Of a stretch of DNA of 64,000 bases, positions 32,819-40,940 are shown in pieces. The position numbers and the translations under genes are program-made. The notes below the pieces were generated by a model, which saw nothing but the letters and a program-made list of their open reading frames with translations, had not been told where the DNA came from and did not search any database. Each line of letters begins with the position of its first letter. The stretch's first letter is position 1. The stretch comes from Pseudoflavonifractor sp. 524-17 (lineage in GTDB: Bacteria > Bacillota > Clostridia > Oscillospirales > Oscillospiraceae): positions 1 to 64,000 of the forward strand of contig NZ_QWEK01000024.1 in NCBI RefSeq assembly GCF_009935845.1, read 5' to 3'.

Positions 32819-34057
32819 ATGCTGGAGATGAAGTCGCTGTATCAGCAGGCCAGGGAGTGCGGAGAGGAGCTGGTGCGCTGCCGGCGCCGGCTGCACCAGA
32901 TGCCGGAGCTGGGCATGGAGCTGCCCCAGACCACCGCCTATGTCTGCCAGGAGCTGGAGGCCATGGGCTGCCGGCCGGAGCGGCTGGCCGGGGGCGTGAC
33001 GGCGTGCATCGGCCCGGAGGCGGGGCCGGTCTTCCTGCTGCGGGGGGATATGGACGCCCTGGGTATGGCGGAGGAGAGCGGTCTGCCCTTTGCGGCCCAG
33101 GGAAACCGGGCCCACACCTGCGGCCATGATATCCACACCGCCATGCTGCTGGGGGCCGCCCGGCTGCTGAAGGCCCATGAGGAGGCGCTGAAGGGCCGGG
33201 TCAAGCTGATGTTCCAGCCCGGGGAGGAGAGCCTGGAAGGGGCCGCCGCCATGGTAGAGGCGGGGATTCTGGAGTCCCCCAGGGTGGACGCGGCGCTGGC
33301 CCTTCATGTCTTCCCCGGTCCCATGCACGTGGGGACCATCGCCTGGCGGAAAGGGCCGGCGCTGGCCTCCTCAGACAGTTTTCGCATTACCGTCACCGGC
33401 AAGGCGGGCCATGGGGCCATTCCCCAGAACGCGGTGGACCCGGTGAATATTGCCGCCCATATTCTGCTGGCCCTCCAGGAGGTAAACGCCCGGGAGGTGG
33501 ATCCCCAGGACCCCCTGGTGCTGACGGTGTGTACCCTCCACGCCGGAAAGCTGCACAACTCCATTCCGGAGACGGCGGAGCTGACAGGGAGCATCCGGGC
33601 CTTCTCCAACCACAACCGGGCCCTGGCCAAGGAGCGGCTGGCGGAGATCAGCCAGGGGATCGCCGCCGCCTTCCGAGGCCGCTGCCAGGTGGAATTTTTG
33701 GCCGGAGTCTCCTCCCTGCACAACCAGCCTGATTTGGCCGCGGAGCTGGCGGGCTACGCCGGGGAGTTGACCCGCCTGGAGGAGCTGCCCCGGCAGATGG
33801 GCAGCGAGGACTTCGCCGAGGTGACCCAGAAGGTGCCCTCCGTATTCATGGGCATCGGCGCCGGCGGGCCGGAGGAGATCTATAATCGAGCGGGCTCCCA
33901 CCACCCGGCCATCGTCTTCAACGAGGAGGTCCTCCCCCTGGGGGCGGCTGTGCTGGCGGGGTGCGCCGCGAATTGGCTGGAAAAACACGGGGGGGTAAAG
34001 GCAGTTCCATTGACAGAGGTTGGGGGTCCCGGGCGGGCGGCCTCTATGTCCAGGTAA
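32819..34057 (+). CDS. M20-family amidohydrolase / N-acyl-amino-acid deacylase (sigma-54-driven)
   Basis: A 412-residue M20D enzyme. Metal-binding blocks are RGDMDALGM, AHTCGHDIHTAMLLGAARLL (Cys and His ligands, about residues 97-116), QPGEE with the catalytic glutamate, and a C-terminal His in AGSHHPAIVFNEE. The central lid domain has SDSFRITVTGKAGHGAIPQNAVDP. The family removes acyl groups from amino acids and conjugates: IAA-amino acids, hippurate, N-acetylcysteine S-conjugates, p-aminobenzoyl-glutamate. ATG 32819 with AGGAG seven bases upstream is chosen; an earlier in-frame ATG at 32768 would leave an eleven-base leader. The sigma-54 promoter links it to the AbgT-C-S lyase operon and suggests it deacylates the imported conjugate. 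Confidence 0.9.
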   Translation: MLEMKSLYQQARECGEELVRCRRRLHQMPELGMELPQTTAYVCQELEAMGCRPERLAGGVTACIGPEAGPVFLLRGDMDALGMAEESGLPFAAQGNRAHTCGHDIHTAMLLGAARLLKAHEEALKGRVKLMFQPGEESLEGAAAMVEAGILESPRVDAALALHVFPGPMHVGTIAWRKGPALASSDSFRITVTGKAGHGAIPQNAVDPVNIAAHILLALQEVNAREVDPQDPLVLTVCTLHAGKLHNSIPETAELTGSIRAFSNHNRALAKERLAEISQGIAAAFRGRCQVEFLAGVSSLHNQPDLAAELAGYAGELTRLEELPRQMGSEDFAEVTQKVPSVFMGIGAGGPEEIYNRAGSHHPAIVFNEEVLPLGAAVLAGCAANWLEKHGGVKAVPLTEVGGPGRAASMSR

Positions 34058-34142
34058 GAGGCAGACTCAAAGCAGTTTCACCCGCGCCCGGTACCGATCA
34101 CTTCAGACATTAGAACAAAGCCCGCGTCGATAACACAGTATG

Positions 34143-34260
34143 ACTTGACAGCCGCTGCGATTCAAGAAGCGGATCTGACGGCCGCCACGGGGTTGGTACG
34201 TTGTGCCAGCCCAGGCGGCCGTCGGACAGCGTTCTTGAATTGCTGCGGCTGTCAAGTTTT
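34143..34260. repeat. Long imperfect inverted repeat (44-bp arms)
   Basis: The arm at 34143-34186 (ACTTGACAGCCGC, ATTCAAGAA, GACGGCCGCC) is mirrored at 34215-34258 with about eight mismatches; the 28-base loop can pair further (GGTTGGTAC, GCCAGCCC). A TTTT follows on the plus side. The 420-base gap 34058-34478 has no convincing gene. It could be a structured transcript, a terminator for the M20 gene, or a small MITE remnant. Confidence 0.6.
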
Positions 34261-34367
34261 GCAGAGTATACGACATGGGCGTGAGGTGTTGTCTGCTGGT
34301 TGATTTTCGGGCGTGCGAAACTAGTTTGTCCAAATTTCCGATAAATTCAGAGGCCGCCCGTCCCCGG

Positions 34368-34456
34368 CCTGGGGGAGTCCAGAGAGGGGACATCCCCTCT
34401 GGCCCTTTGGATCCAGGGCCCTTTCGGGAAAGGATCCTGGCGCCGCCCGCCGCGAG
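34368..34456 (-). repeat. Partial copy of the MITE-like repeat
   Basis: It matches the right half of copy B (52327-52417): GGGGGAGTCC, an AGAGGGG palindrome, CTGGCCCTTTGG, the CCAGGGCCCTTTCGGGAAAGG hairpin (split by variants) and GGCGCCGCCCGC. Only one end is present, so this is a solo terminus or a decayed copy. It lies directly after the amino-acid permease gene on the minus strand and could serve as its terminator hairpin. Confidence 0.65.
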
Positions 34457-34478
34457 GAAAAAACTGATATGAACAGCA

Positions 34479-35792
34479 TCAACTTTTCTTCCCCGTCTTT
34501 TTCAGCAGGGCAAAGATGACATACGCCGGCACGCTGGTGGCGCAGAAGAGGAGGCTGAGGAAGATCTGCTTTACCGGCACTCGGGCGGCCAGGAAGACGG
34601 TCAGTGCGATGGAGAGGATCACGCTGGCGGGGTAGAGGGGCATTTTGATGGGCCGGTTCAGATCGGGGCGCTTTTTGCGCAGGGCCACCAGAGAGGTTGC
34701 CACCAGGAACTCGGAGATCTTGCCCACGAAGACCACCATGGTCAGCAGGGTGCTGAAGCTCCCCGTCCACATCAGCAGCAGAGACAGACAGCAGTAGGTG
34801 ATAATGGAGCAGTACGGGGTGTCGTACTTGGGATGGATTTTGGCGAAAAAGCCGGGGAACAGGCCCGCCCGGCCCACGTTGAAGGCCACCCGGGGCATAG
34901 ACATAAATCCCGCGTTGATCAGCCCGTAGATGGAGATGAGGGCGCCGATGGACACCACGGCGGCGCCGGCCTTGCCGAAGATCACTTCCGCCGCCATGGT
35001 GACGGAGTTGGTGCTGCCGGACAGCACCTCCACAGACAGCGTGCCCACGCACACCACGGACAGCAGCACATAGAACAGGCAGATCACACCAATACCCAGC
35101 AGGATGGCCCGGGGGAGCGTCTTCTCCGGGTCCTTGATCTCCTCGCTCATGTAGGTCAGCTGGTTATAGCCGCTGAAGGCGAAAAAGGCGGGGATGGCGG
35201 CGGAGAAGGTAGTGCCCCAGCCCAGCTCCGCGTCGGCCACGGGCTGGAAGTTGGCGGGGACCAGGAAGAACACGCCGCCGACGATAATCGCCCCCAGCAC
35301 CACCAGCTTGGTAATGGTGAGGATATTGGTGGCGGTGGCGCCCATTTTTACGCCCCGGACGTTGGTGAGCATGGCCAGCAGCAGCAGTCCGGTGGACACC
35401 AGCTTGCACTGAAAGCCGCTGAGGGGAATGAAGTATTTCAGATAGTTGGTAAAGGTGATGGAGACCACCGCCAGTACCGCAGAGTTGTTGAGCATGGCAA
35501 ACCAGCCGTAGAAAAAGGACATCTTGTCCCCGTAGGCCTCCCGCAGATAGACCGCGGGTCCGCCCGCCCCCGGCAGCGCCGGCGCCAGCTCGCAGTAGAC
35601 CAGCCCCATCAGCAGCACCGCCACTGCGGCCACAATCCAGGCCACGATGTTCGGGCCGCTGCCCTTGGCAATGGCCATAATCTCACCGGGGACGGTAAAA
35701 ATGCCGCCGCCGATGACGGATGTTACCATGATCATGATACAAGGGAACAGGGTCAGAGTACGTGTTAATTGTCCATTTTCCTTTTGATTCAT
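34479..35792 (-). CDS. APC-superfamily amino acid permease
   Basis: A 437-residue transporter with about twelve hydrophobic segments. The first-helix signature VTSVIGGGIFTVPGEIMAIA with its GGGIF unwound segment is typical of APC transporters; FSGYNQLTYMSEEIKDPEKTLPRAI in the sixth-helix region is the second family hallmark. The substrate is probably an amino acid. ATG 35792 follows AAAGGAGGGG; a TTG immediately upstream overlaps. It has its own promoter in the 194-base gap after the M20 gene and may supply or export amino acids for this catabolic island. Confidence 0.9.
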   Translation of the reverse strand: MNQKENGQLTRTLTLFPCIMIMVTSVIGGGIFTVPGEIMAIAKGSGPNIVAWIVAAVAVLLMGLVYCELAPALPGAGGPAVYLREAYGDKMSFFYGWFAMLNNSAVLAVVSITFTNYLKYFIPLSGFQCKLVSTGLLLLAMLTNVRGVKMGATATNILTITKLVVLGAIIVGGVFFLVPANFQPVADAELGWGTTFSAAIPAFFAFSGYNQLTYMSEEIKDPEKTLPRAILLGIGVICLFYVLLSVVCVGTLSVEVLSGSTNSVTMAAEVIFGKAGAAVVSIGALISIYGLINAGFMSMPRVAFNVGRAGLFPGFFAKIHPKYDTPYCSIITYCCLSLLLMWTGSFSTLLTMVVFVGKISEFLVATSLVALRKKRPDLNRPIKMPLYPASVILSIALTVFLAARVPVKQIFLSLLFCATSVPAYVIFALLKKTGKKS

Positions 35793-35881
35793 CAAGGCCC
35801 CTCCTTTTCACATCTCGTCCAGTTTGTCTTGGCAGGTACATCCGCACACAATGCCGGGACTGGCTGCCCAGGTCTGTAAAA

Positions 35882-35911
35882 AGTATATCTGCGATTTTAG
35901 AGGCTGTCCAA
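35882..35911 (-). promoter_or_regulatory. Promoter of the APC permease gene
   Basis: On the minus strand, TTGGAC (complement of 35906-35911), an 18-base spacer and TATACT (complement of 35882-35887). The same TTGGAC-N18 layout occurs at two neighbouring promoters. Confidence 0.65.
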
Positions 35912-35986
35912 TCGCCGTTTTTGGTTCAAAGCCAACAGAAAAAACGATACCCGGCTGAAATTTTCTGTCTGGAACGCCGGAATATC

Positions 35987-37183
35987 TTAGGCATCCCCCT
36001 CCGGGCTTCCCCCCAGCCAGCGCCAGGCCAGCCAGGCCATGCCTGCCGCGCCCCGGGGCAGAGCCCGCTCGTCAAAGACCACCTTCGGGTGGTGCATGGA
36101 GTAGGTGTAGCCCTCGGCGCTGTCTCCGGCGGTGACGAAGAAAAAGACGCCGGGCACCCGCTCCAGGAAGTTGGAAAAATCCTCCGAGGCGGGGGAGATC
36201 TGGCCGTCAATATCCATCCACTCCTTGCCGTCCAGCTCTTCGATCCAACCTGCTGCCTGCTCAAAAAGCGCCGGGTCGTTATACACCGGGGCACAGCCTC
36301 CGGTGACCTCCAGCCGGGCCTCGGCCCGGAAGGCCTCGCCGGTGGAGCGGATGATCTGCTCCATGCGCTCCAGCACCTGCCGGCGCACCTGGTTGTCGTA
36401 GCAGCGCAGGGTCCCCTCCAGCCGGGCGGCGCCGGGGATCACGTTGGGGGCGTCCCCGGCCCGGAAGATCCCTTGGGTGAGCACCACCATGGCGCTGGGA
36501 GGCACCTCCCGGCTGACAATCTCCTGAAGGGCCAGATAGATGTGAGTCCCCACATTGATGGGGTCCACCGACTCCTGAGGGGTAGCCCCATGGCCCCCCT
36601 TGCCCTGGATGTGGATGATATACCGGTCGCAGGAGGCGGAGGCCACCCCCGCCCGGTGCATGGTGAGAGTGCCGGGGCGGTACCGGCTGGCCACATCCAC
36701 ATGGAGGGCAAAGGCGGCGTCCACATGGGGGTGCTCCAGAATACCGGCGTCAATCACACTGCGGGCGCCAGTGAGCACCTCCTCTGCCGGCTGAAAGACC
36801 AGCTTCACCTGTCCCTTGAGCGCCCCCTCCCGCTCCTTCAGCAGGCGGGCCGCCCCCAGAAGGATGGCGGTGTGCAGATCATGTCCGCAGGCATGCATCC
36901 GATCCTCCTCCACCCGGAAGGGCTCGCCAGTGTCCTCCCGCATGGGCAGGGCGTCCATATCCGCCCGCAGAAGGATGCACCGCCCGGTGGAAGGCCCGAC
37001 CAGGGCGGTGACCCCGTGGTCGCCGGTGTCCTGGGGCGTATAGCCCAGGGTACGCAGGCGATCTTTTACATAGGCCGCCGTCTCGTCCAGATTGTGGCCC
37101 AGCTCCGGGTGCCGGTGCAGCCAGCGGCGGTGTTCCACCAGCTCGTCCTGAAGCTGGTAAGCCCGGGTTAAGAATGGATTCAT
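35987..37183 (-). CDS. Second M20-family amidohydrolase
   Basis: A 398-residue M20D hydrolase related to the product of 32819-34057 but clearly distinct. Key blocks: ELVEHRRWLHRHPELGHNLDETA, RADMDALPM, HACGHDLHTAILLGAARLL (metal ligands), QPAEE (catalytic Glu), and GKGGHGATPQESVDP in the lid domain. The C-terminal metal-site His is in YSMHHPKVVFDERAL. It should hydrolyse an N-acyl amino acid or conjugate. ATG 37183 follows AAAGGAGCGCGAGG. It has its own sigma-70 promoter, unlike its sigma-54-driven relative, and is divergent from the tautomerase-opine dehydrogenase operon, suggesting that it feeds that pathway. Confidence 0.9.
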   Translation of the reverse strand: MNPFLTRAYQLQDELVEHRRWLHRHPELGHNLDETAAYVKDRLRTLGYTPQDTGDHGVTALVGPSTGRCILLRADMDALPMREDTGEPFRVEEDRMHACGHDLHTAILLGAARLLKEREGALKGQVKLVFQPAEEVLTGARSVIDAGILEHPHVDAAFALHVDVASRYRPGTLTMHRAGVASASCDRYIIHIQGKGGHGATPQESVDPINVGTHIYLALQEIVSREVPPSAMVVLTQGIFRAGDAPNVIPGAARLEGTLRCYDNQVRRQVLERMEQIIRSTGEAFRAEARLEVTGGCAPVYNDPALFEQAAGWIEELDGKEWMDIDGQISPASEDFSNFLERVPGVFFFVTAGDSAEGYTYSMHHPKVVFDERALPRGAAGMAWLAWRWLGGSPEGDA

Positions 37184-37257
37184 TACCTCGCGCTCCTTTC
37201 AGATCTTGACATGGTAAGAAACAGGATTCTCGGTAGAGAAACCCCCTTCTAAAATTA

Positions 37258-37286
37258 GTATAGAGCCGGGGCGGCAGCCCGTCCAA
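37258..37286 (-). promoter_or_regulatory. Promoter of the second M20 gene
   Basis: On the minus strand, TTGGAC (complement of 37281-37286), a 17-to-18-base spacer and TATACT (complement of 37258-37263), about 75 bases before the start codon. Confidence 0.65.
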
Positions 37287-37345
37287 CGGGCCTTTCTGCT
37301 CCCACGGTAGCAGAATTCTTGGTAACAGGAAAGCAGGAATAACGA

Positions 37346-37375
37346 TTGGACGGCGGCAGGGGCGGGGGCTAGAAT
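37346..37375 (+). promoter_or_regulatory. Promoter of the tautomerase-opine dehydrogenase operon
   Basis: TTGGAC (37346-37351), an 18-base spacer and TAGAAT (37370-37375). A perfect inverted repeat CCTGGG-TTG-CCCAGG (37401-37415) lies 25 bases downstream and could be an operator. This 308-base gap is shared with the divergent M20 promoter. Confidence 0.55.
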
Positions 37376-37492
37376 GAAGACAGGCGATCCGGACCGCACA
37401 CCTGGGTTGCCCAGGCTGCCTGAACGGCGCCGCTGGTTTGGTCTGCGTCCAGGGACCGGCGGCGCCAGGCGCGCTGCTAAGGAGGGGAAGCC

Positions 37493-37891
37493 ATGCCTGT
37501 ACTTACCGTCAGTATGCGCCGGGGACGTACGCCGGAGCAAAAGCAAACCATCGTAGGCTGTGTCCGCGCCGCCCTTCAGGAGGGCCTTGCGCTGGAGGAT
37601 GACAGCTACAGCATCCGCCTGTTGGAGTTTGCCCCTGAGGACTTCTATCTCCCGCCCCCAAAAACAGAGGGCTATCTGCTGGTCGAAATGGACTGCTTCC
37701 CCGGGCGTGACCTGCGCTGCAAGGAGGGCTTTTCCGCCATTTTGCTGGAAAAGCTGGCCCAGGCGGGGGAAGACCCCAATCAGGTGCTCTCCCTCATCCG
37801 GGAGCTTCCCCTGGAAAACTGGGGCTACGCGGAGAAAAAGAGCGCCCTGCCCCGTGGCCTGGACTGGTATTATCACACAAAGCATCTCTGA
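37493..37891 (+). CDS. Tautomerase-superfamily protein (4-oxalocrotonate tautomerase-like)
   Basis: A 132-residue protein. After removal of Met the N-terminus is Pro (PVLTVSMRRGRTPEQKQTIV), the catalytic general base of the tautomerase superfamily; the fold seems to be a beta-alpha-beta unit followed by SYSIRLLEFAPEDFYLPPPK and a second half. Such enzymes isomerise 2-hydroxymuconate-type enols or dehalogenate acrylic acids. ATG 37493 follows AAGGAGGGG. It is the first gene of an operon with an opine dehydrogenase (43 bases downstream), an FAD reductase and a ferredoxin, so a role on an enol or imine intermediate is plausible. Confidence 0.8.
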   Translation: MPVLTVSMRRGRTPEQKQTIVGCVRAALQEGLALEDDSYSIRLLEFAPEDFYLPPPKTEGYLLVEMDCFPGRDLRCKEGFSAILLEKLAQAGEDPNQVLSLIRELPLENWGYAEKKSALPRGLDWYYHTKHL

Positions 37892-37934
37892 CTCTGATAT
37901 GCTATATTCTGGAAATACAAGGAGTGAAGTCATT

Positions 37935-38996
37935 ATGTTCCGCACCATCAGTATCTTTGGCGGCGGCTCCACGGGACACGCCGCCGCGGCCTATTTTACC
38001 CTCAAGGGCTTTGAGATAACCCTCTGCGACAATGAGGAATTTGCCCACCGCTTCCAGGCCATCCGGGACAGCGGCGGGATTCTCCTGCGGGGGAAAGAGC
38101 GGGGCTTCGCCCCCATTCACCGGGTCACCCATGATTTCGCCGCCGCCGCGGCCAGCGGGGATCTGCTGATTATCTCGGTGGTGGCCTGCCGCCACGAGGA
38201 GATCGCCCGCCTTATCGCCCCCCACCTCCACGACGGACAGCATATTCTCATCTCTCCCGGCAATCTGGGCTCCTTCGTGTTCCGTAAGGTCTTTGCGGAA
38301 CTGGGGGTAACGGCGGACGTTACCTTGGCCGAGCTGGAGGGCAATCTCTTCCCCGCCCGGCTCACCGGCGGGGCGGAGGCCACCGTGGGGATGCCCTTCC
38401 GGGCCAAGAGCTTCGCCGCCCTCCCCGCCAGCGACAACCAGCGGGTCATTGACGCCTATGCCGGCTGCATTGAGATGGCGCCCTGTGTCAACGTATTCGA
38501 CTGTGCCATCAACTCCAACAACTTTGTCACCCATCTGGGGGCCACCATTTTGTCCGCCTGCTCCATTGACCAGAAGGGCAGCAAGTTCAACCTGTTTACT
38601 GACGGGCTCACCCCCGCCTCCATCCGCCTGGCGGAGCTGGCCAGCGAGGAGCGCCGCCGGGTCATCGCCGCTATGGGGTACGAGGAGCACAGCGACCCCA
38701 TGATCCACATGAACCGTCTGCTGGACCCGGAGCACAACCCCCAACTGGATGTGTTCCTCACCCTGGACGGGCCCTATGACACCGCCCACCGCTATCTCAC
38801 AGAGGACGGCCTGTGCGCTGGGGCCTTTGCCGTGTCCGTGGCCCGCCGGCTGGGGGTTTCCGTCCCCCTGCTGGAGGCCCTTGTGGTGATGGCTGGCCAG
38901 CTCAACGGCCAGGACTATCTCGCCCACGGCCGCACCCTGGAAAATCTGGGCTACCCCCCCAATCTGTCCCTGCCCCAGATCATCGAAACCCTGTGA
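37935..38996 (+). CDS. Opine/octopine dehydrogenase family protein
   Basis: A 353-residue NAD(P)-dependent enzyme. The Rossmann motif IFGGGSTGHAAAAYFTLKG opens the protein; the opine dehydrogenase C-terminal domain follows at about 180-330, with conserved NSNNFVTHLGATIL and the DPEHNPQLDVFL region. Opine dehydrogenases reversibly form secondary amines from an amino acid and a 2-keto acid. In a catabolic setting they split opine-like N-carboxyalkyl amino acids to amino acid and keto acid. ATG 37935 follows AAGGAGTGAAG. It lies 43 bases after the tautomerase gene and 23 before the FAD reductase gene. A ketopantoate reductase-like activity is a less likely alternative. Confidence 0.85.
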   Translation: MFRTISIFGGGSTGHAAAAYFTLKGFEITLCDNEEFAHRFQAIRDSGGILLRGKERGFAPIHRVTHDFAAAAASGDLLIISVVACRHEEIARLIAPHLHDGQHILISPGNLGSFVFRKVFAELGVTADVTLAELEGNLFPARLTGGAEATVGMPFRAKSFAALPASDNQRVIDAYAGCIEMAPCVNVFDCAINSNNFVTHLGATILSACSIDQKGSKFNLFTDGLTPASIRLAELASEERRRVIAAMGYEEHSDPMIHMNRLLDPEHNPQLDVFLTLDGPYDTAHRYLTEDGLCAGAFAVSVARRLGVSVPLLEALVVMAGQLNGQDYLAHGRTLENLGYPPNLSLPQIIETL

Positions 38997-39019
38997 GGCC
39001 GGGAAAAGGAGCTTGTGTC

Positions 39020-40285
39020 ATGCAACGCACTGCAATTATCGGCTTTGGCTGCGCCGGCTTCCATGCGGTAAAGGCCCTGCGCCGGCACGGCTACAGCGGC
39101 GAAATCCATATCTACAGCGACGCTGGGGATCCCCCGGCAAACCCCATGCTCACCACTTACTATGTGGCAGGCAAGCTGGCCTGGGAGGGTATGTTCCCCT
39201 TCGGCGGGCTGGAGGTCCTTAAGAGGGAGTACGGCCTCACCCTGCACCTGGACTGCCCTGTCGTCTCGCTGGATGCCAAAACCCGCTGCCTCACCCTGGG
39301 GGACGGCGGCAAGGAATCCTTTGACCACATCGTGCTGGCCACCGGCGCCCGGGCCCTGGTGCCCCCCATCCCCGGGGCAGACGCCCCCAACGTGTTCTGT
39401 ATGCGCACGGTGGAGGACGCCCGGCTCCTCCGGCAGCGGCTGGAAGGCGGCGTCAAGTCGGCGGTGGTCATTGGGGCGTCCATGGTGGGGATCAAGCTGG
39501 TGGAGCTCCTTCAGGCACAGGGAGTTGCGGTCATCCTGGCGGACATGGCGCCCCACATCTTCCCCACCGCCGCTCTGCCGGAGGTGGCCGGGGAGATCCA
39601 GGCCCGTCTGGAGGCCCGGGGAATTGGCCTGCGCTTCTCCCGCCCCATTGAGGCCATTGAGTCCCGCCCGGACGGCTTGACCGTCTGCCTGGGCGGCGGG
39701 GAACGCTTGGACTGTGATATGGCCCTGCTGTGCATCGGCACCCGGGCCAACACCCAGCTGGCCGGGGAGGGCATAGAGACCGGCCGGGGCTTTGTGGTCA
39801 ACACCCGCATGGAGACCTCCGCCCCCGGGATTTACGCCGCCGGAGACTGCTGCGAGGGGCTCAATCTGCTCACGGGGCAGGCCCAGATCATCGGCCTGTG
39901 GGACAACGCCGCCCGCCAGGGGGAGACGGCGGGGGCCAATATCGCCGGCGTCACGCCCCTGGCGGTCTATCCCGGCAACATCACTCACAATATCACTCAT
40001 TTTATGGACATGGACTTCATCGGCCTGGGGGACAACCGGATCGCCGGAACCTGCAAGACCTTCCCCCTGCCGGGGCGGAGGGGCCGGGTGGATATCGTCA
40101 CCCACGCCGGCCTGCCGGTGTGCGTCAATATCCTGGATGAGTACCGGATCAGCGGCGTACTCAAGCGCTTTCTCCTCAAGACCCTGGAGGACAAGGGGGC
40201 CCGCCTGGGCCCGGCCGGCCGGGGCCGGCTGGAGCGGGAGGGCGTGCCTGCCGCGCTGATTGACTATTTGGAAGGACGGAACTGA
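39020..40285 (+). CDS. FAD/NAD(P)-dependent oxidoreductase
   Basis: A 421-residue pyridine nucleotide-disulfide reductase-like flavoprotein. FAD-binding motif IIGFGCAGFHAVKALRRHG at the N-terminus (GxGxxG form GFGCAG), NAD motif VVIGASMVGIKLVELL at about residue 150, and the second FAD contact APGIYAAGDCCEG at about 270. The redox-cysteine pair of disulfide reductases is absent, so it resembles ferredoxin or nitrite-reductase-type electron-transfer reductases. It ends one base before the start of a four-cluster ferredoxin gene, indicating coupled expression. It could pass electrons between NAD(P)H and the Fe-S protein, and through it to the molybdoenzyme encoded at 46066-48222. Confidence 0.88.
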   Translation: MQRTAIIGFGCAGFHAVKALRRHGYSGEIHIYSDAGDPPANPMLTTYYVAGKLAWEGMFPFGGLEVLKREYGLTLHLDCPVVSLDAKTRCLTLGDGGKESFDHIVLATGARALVPPIPGADAPNVFCMRTVEDARLLRQRLEGGVKSAVVIGASMVGIKLVELLQAQGVAVILADMAPHIFPTAALPEVAGEIQARLEARGIGLRFSRPIEAIESRPDGLTVCLGGGERLDCDMALLCIGTRANTQLAGEGIETGRGFVVNTRMETSAPGIYAAGDCCEGLNLLTGQAQIIGLWDNAARQGETAGANIAGVTPLAVYPGNITHNITHFMDMDFIGLGDNRIAGTCKTFPLPGRRGRVDIVTHAGLPVCVNILDEYRISGVLKRFLLKTLEDKGARLGPAGRGRLEREGVPAALIDYLEGRN

Positions 40286-40286
40286 T

Positions 40287-40799
40287 ATGGCCCTAATCAT
40301 TGATTTGGACATGGACAAGTGCTCAGCCTGCGGCGCCTGCGCCGTGGCCTGCATGGATCAGAACGACATCGACACCCAGCGCTGCGAGGCCCCCTTCCGG
40401 ATTGTGTTCGATCTGGAGCAGCCCGACGGCGCGGGGGGCCACAAGTATACCTACATGGCCACCGCATGTATGCACTGCAAGGACGCCCCCTGCATTACCG
40501 CCTGTCCCTGCGGCTGCCTGAGCAAGGACGAGGCCACCGGCCTGACCATTTTTGACAACACCAGCTGTATCGGCTGCCACAGCTGCTCCATGGCCTGTCC
40601 CTTTGGAGCCCCCTCCTTCAGCGCCGAGGGGAAAATGCGCAAATGCGACGGCTGCGTCACCCGGATTCACTGCGGGCTGGAGCCCGCCTGCGTCCGCAAC
40701 TGCCCCACCGGCGCCCTGCGCTGCGTGGAGGAGGAGGACTACAAAAAGGAGCGCGTCCAGCGCTCCCTGAAAAAGCTGGCCGGCCTGATCCAGCCCTGA
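40287..40799 (+). CDS. Four-cluster 4Fe-4S ferredoxin subunit (DmsB/HycB type)
   Basis: A 170-residue electron-transfer protein. Cysteine motifs are CSACGACAVAC (residues 11-21), CMHCKDAPCITACP (about 63-76), CIGCHSCSMACP (about 94-105) and CDGC with CGLEPACVRNCP (about 118-145), giving four cubane clusters as in DmsB, NrfC and HycB subunits of molybdopterin oxidoreductases. ATG 40287 lies one base after the FAD reductase stop, with GGAAGGACGG upstream. The matching catalytic subunit is probably the Mo protein at 46066-48222, since no other such partner is in the window. Confidence 0.92.
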   Translation: MALIIDLDMDKCSACGACAVACMDQNDIDTQRCEAPFRIVFDLEQPDGAGGHKYTYMATACMHCKDAPCITACPCGCLSKDEATGLTIFDNTSCIGCHSCSMACPFGAPSFSAEGKMRKCDGCVTRIHCGLEPACVRNCPTGALRCVEEEDYKKERVQRSLKKLAGLIQP

Positions 40800-40811
40800 G
40801 AAGCATAAAAA

Positions 40812-40848
40812 AGCCCGCCGCAGGCGGTTCATTGGCCTGCGGCGGGCT
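40812..40848. terminator. Terminator between ferredoxin and flavin reductase genes
   Basis: AGCCCGCCGCAGG (40812-40824) and its perfect complement (40836-40848). The U-tract (CTTTTTTAT) is on the minus strand, so it chiefly ends the flavin reductase transcript; the hairpin also lies 12 bases after the ferredoxin gene. Confidence 0.85.
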
Positions 40849-40940
40849 CAGTGCGTGGAAAGACAGGAGTTGCGAAGGATGCGGCGCTTTTTCGGCGGGT
40901 GTTATCCTCAAGAGAGGTATTGGGGGGAAGGGAGGGCCGG

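Noticed and set aside
34103-34393. A 96-codon minus-strand frame over the long inverted repeat
   Set aside because: It is made from the inverted repeat and the MITE end, has no ribosome site and reads as random sequence.
35821-35870. TTGGCAGGTACATCCGC as a third sigma-54 site near the APC permease
   Set aside because: The GG to GC spacing is one base too long for a -24/-12 element and it points away from the permease gene.
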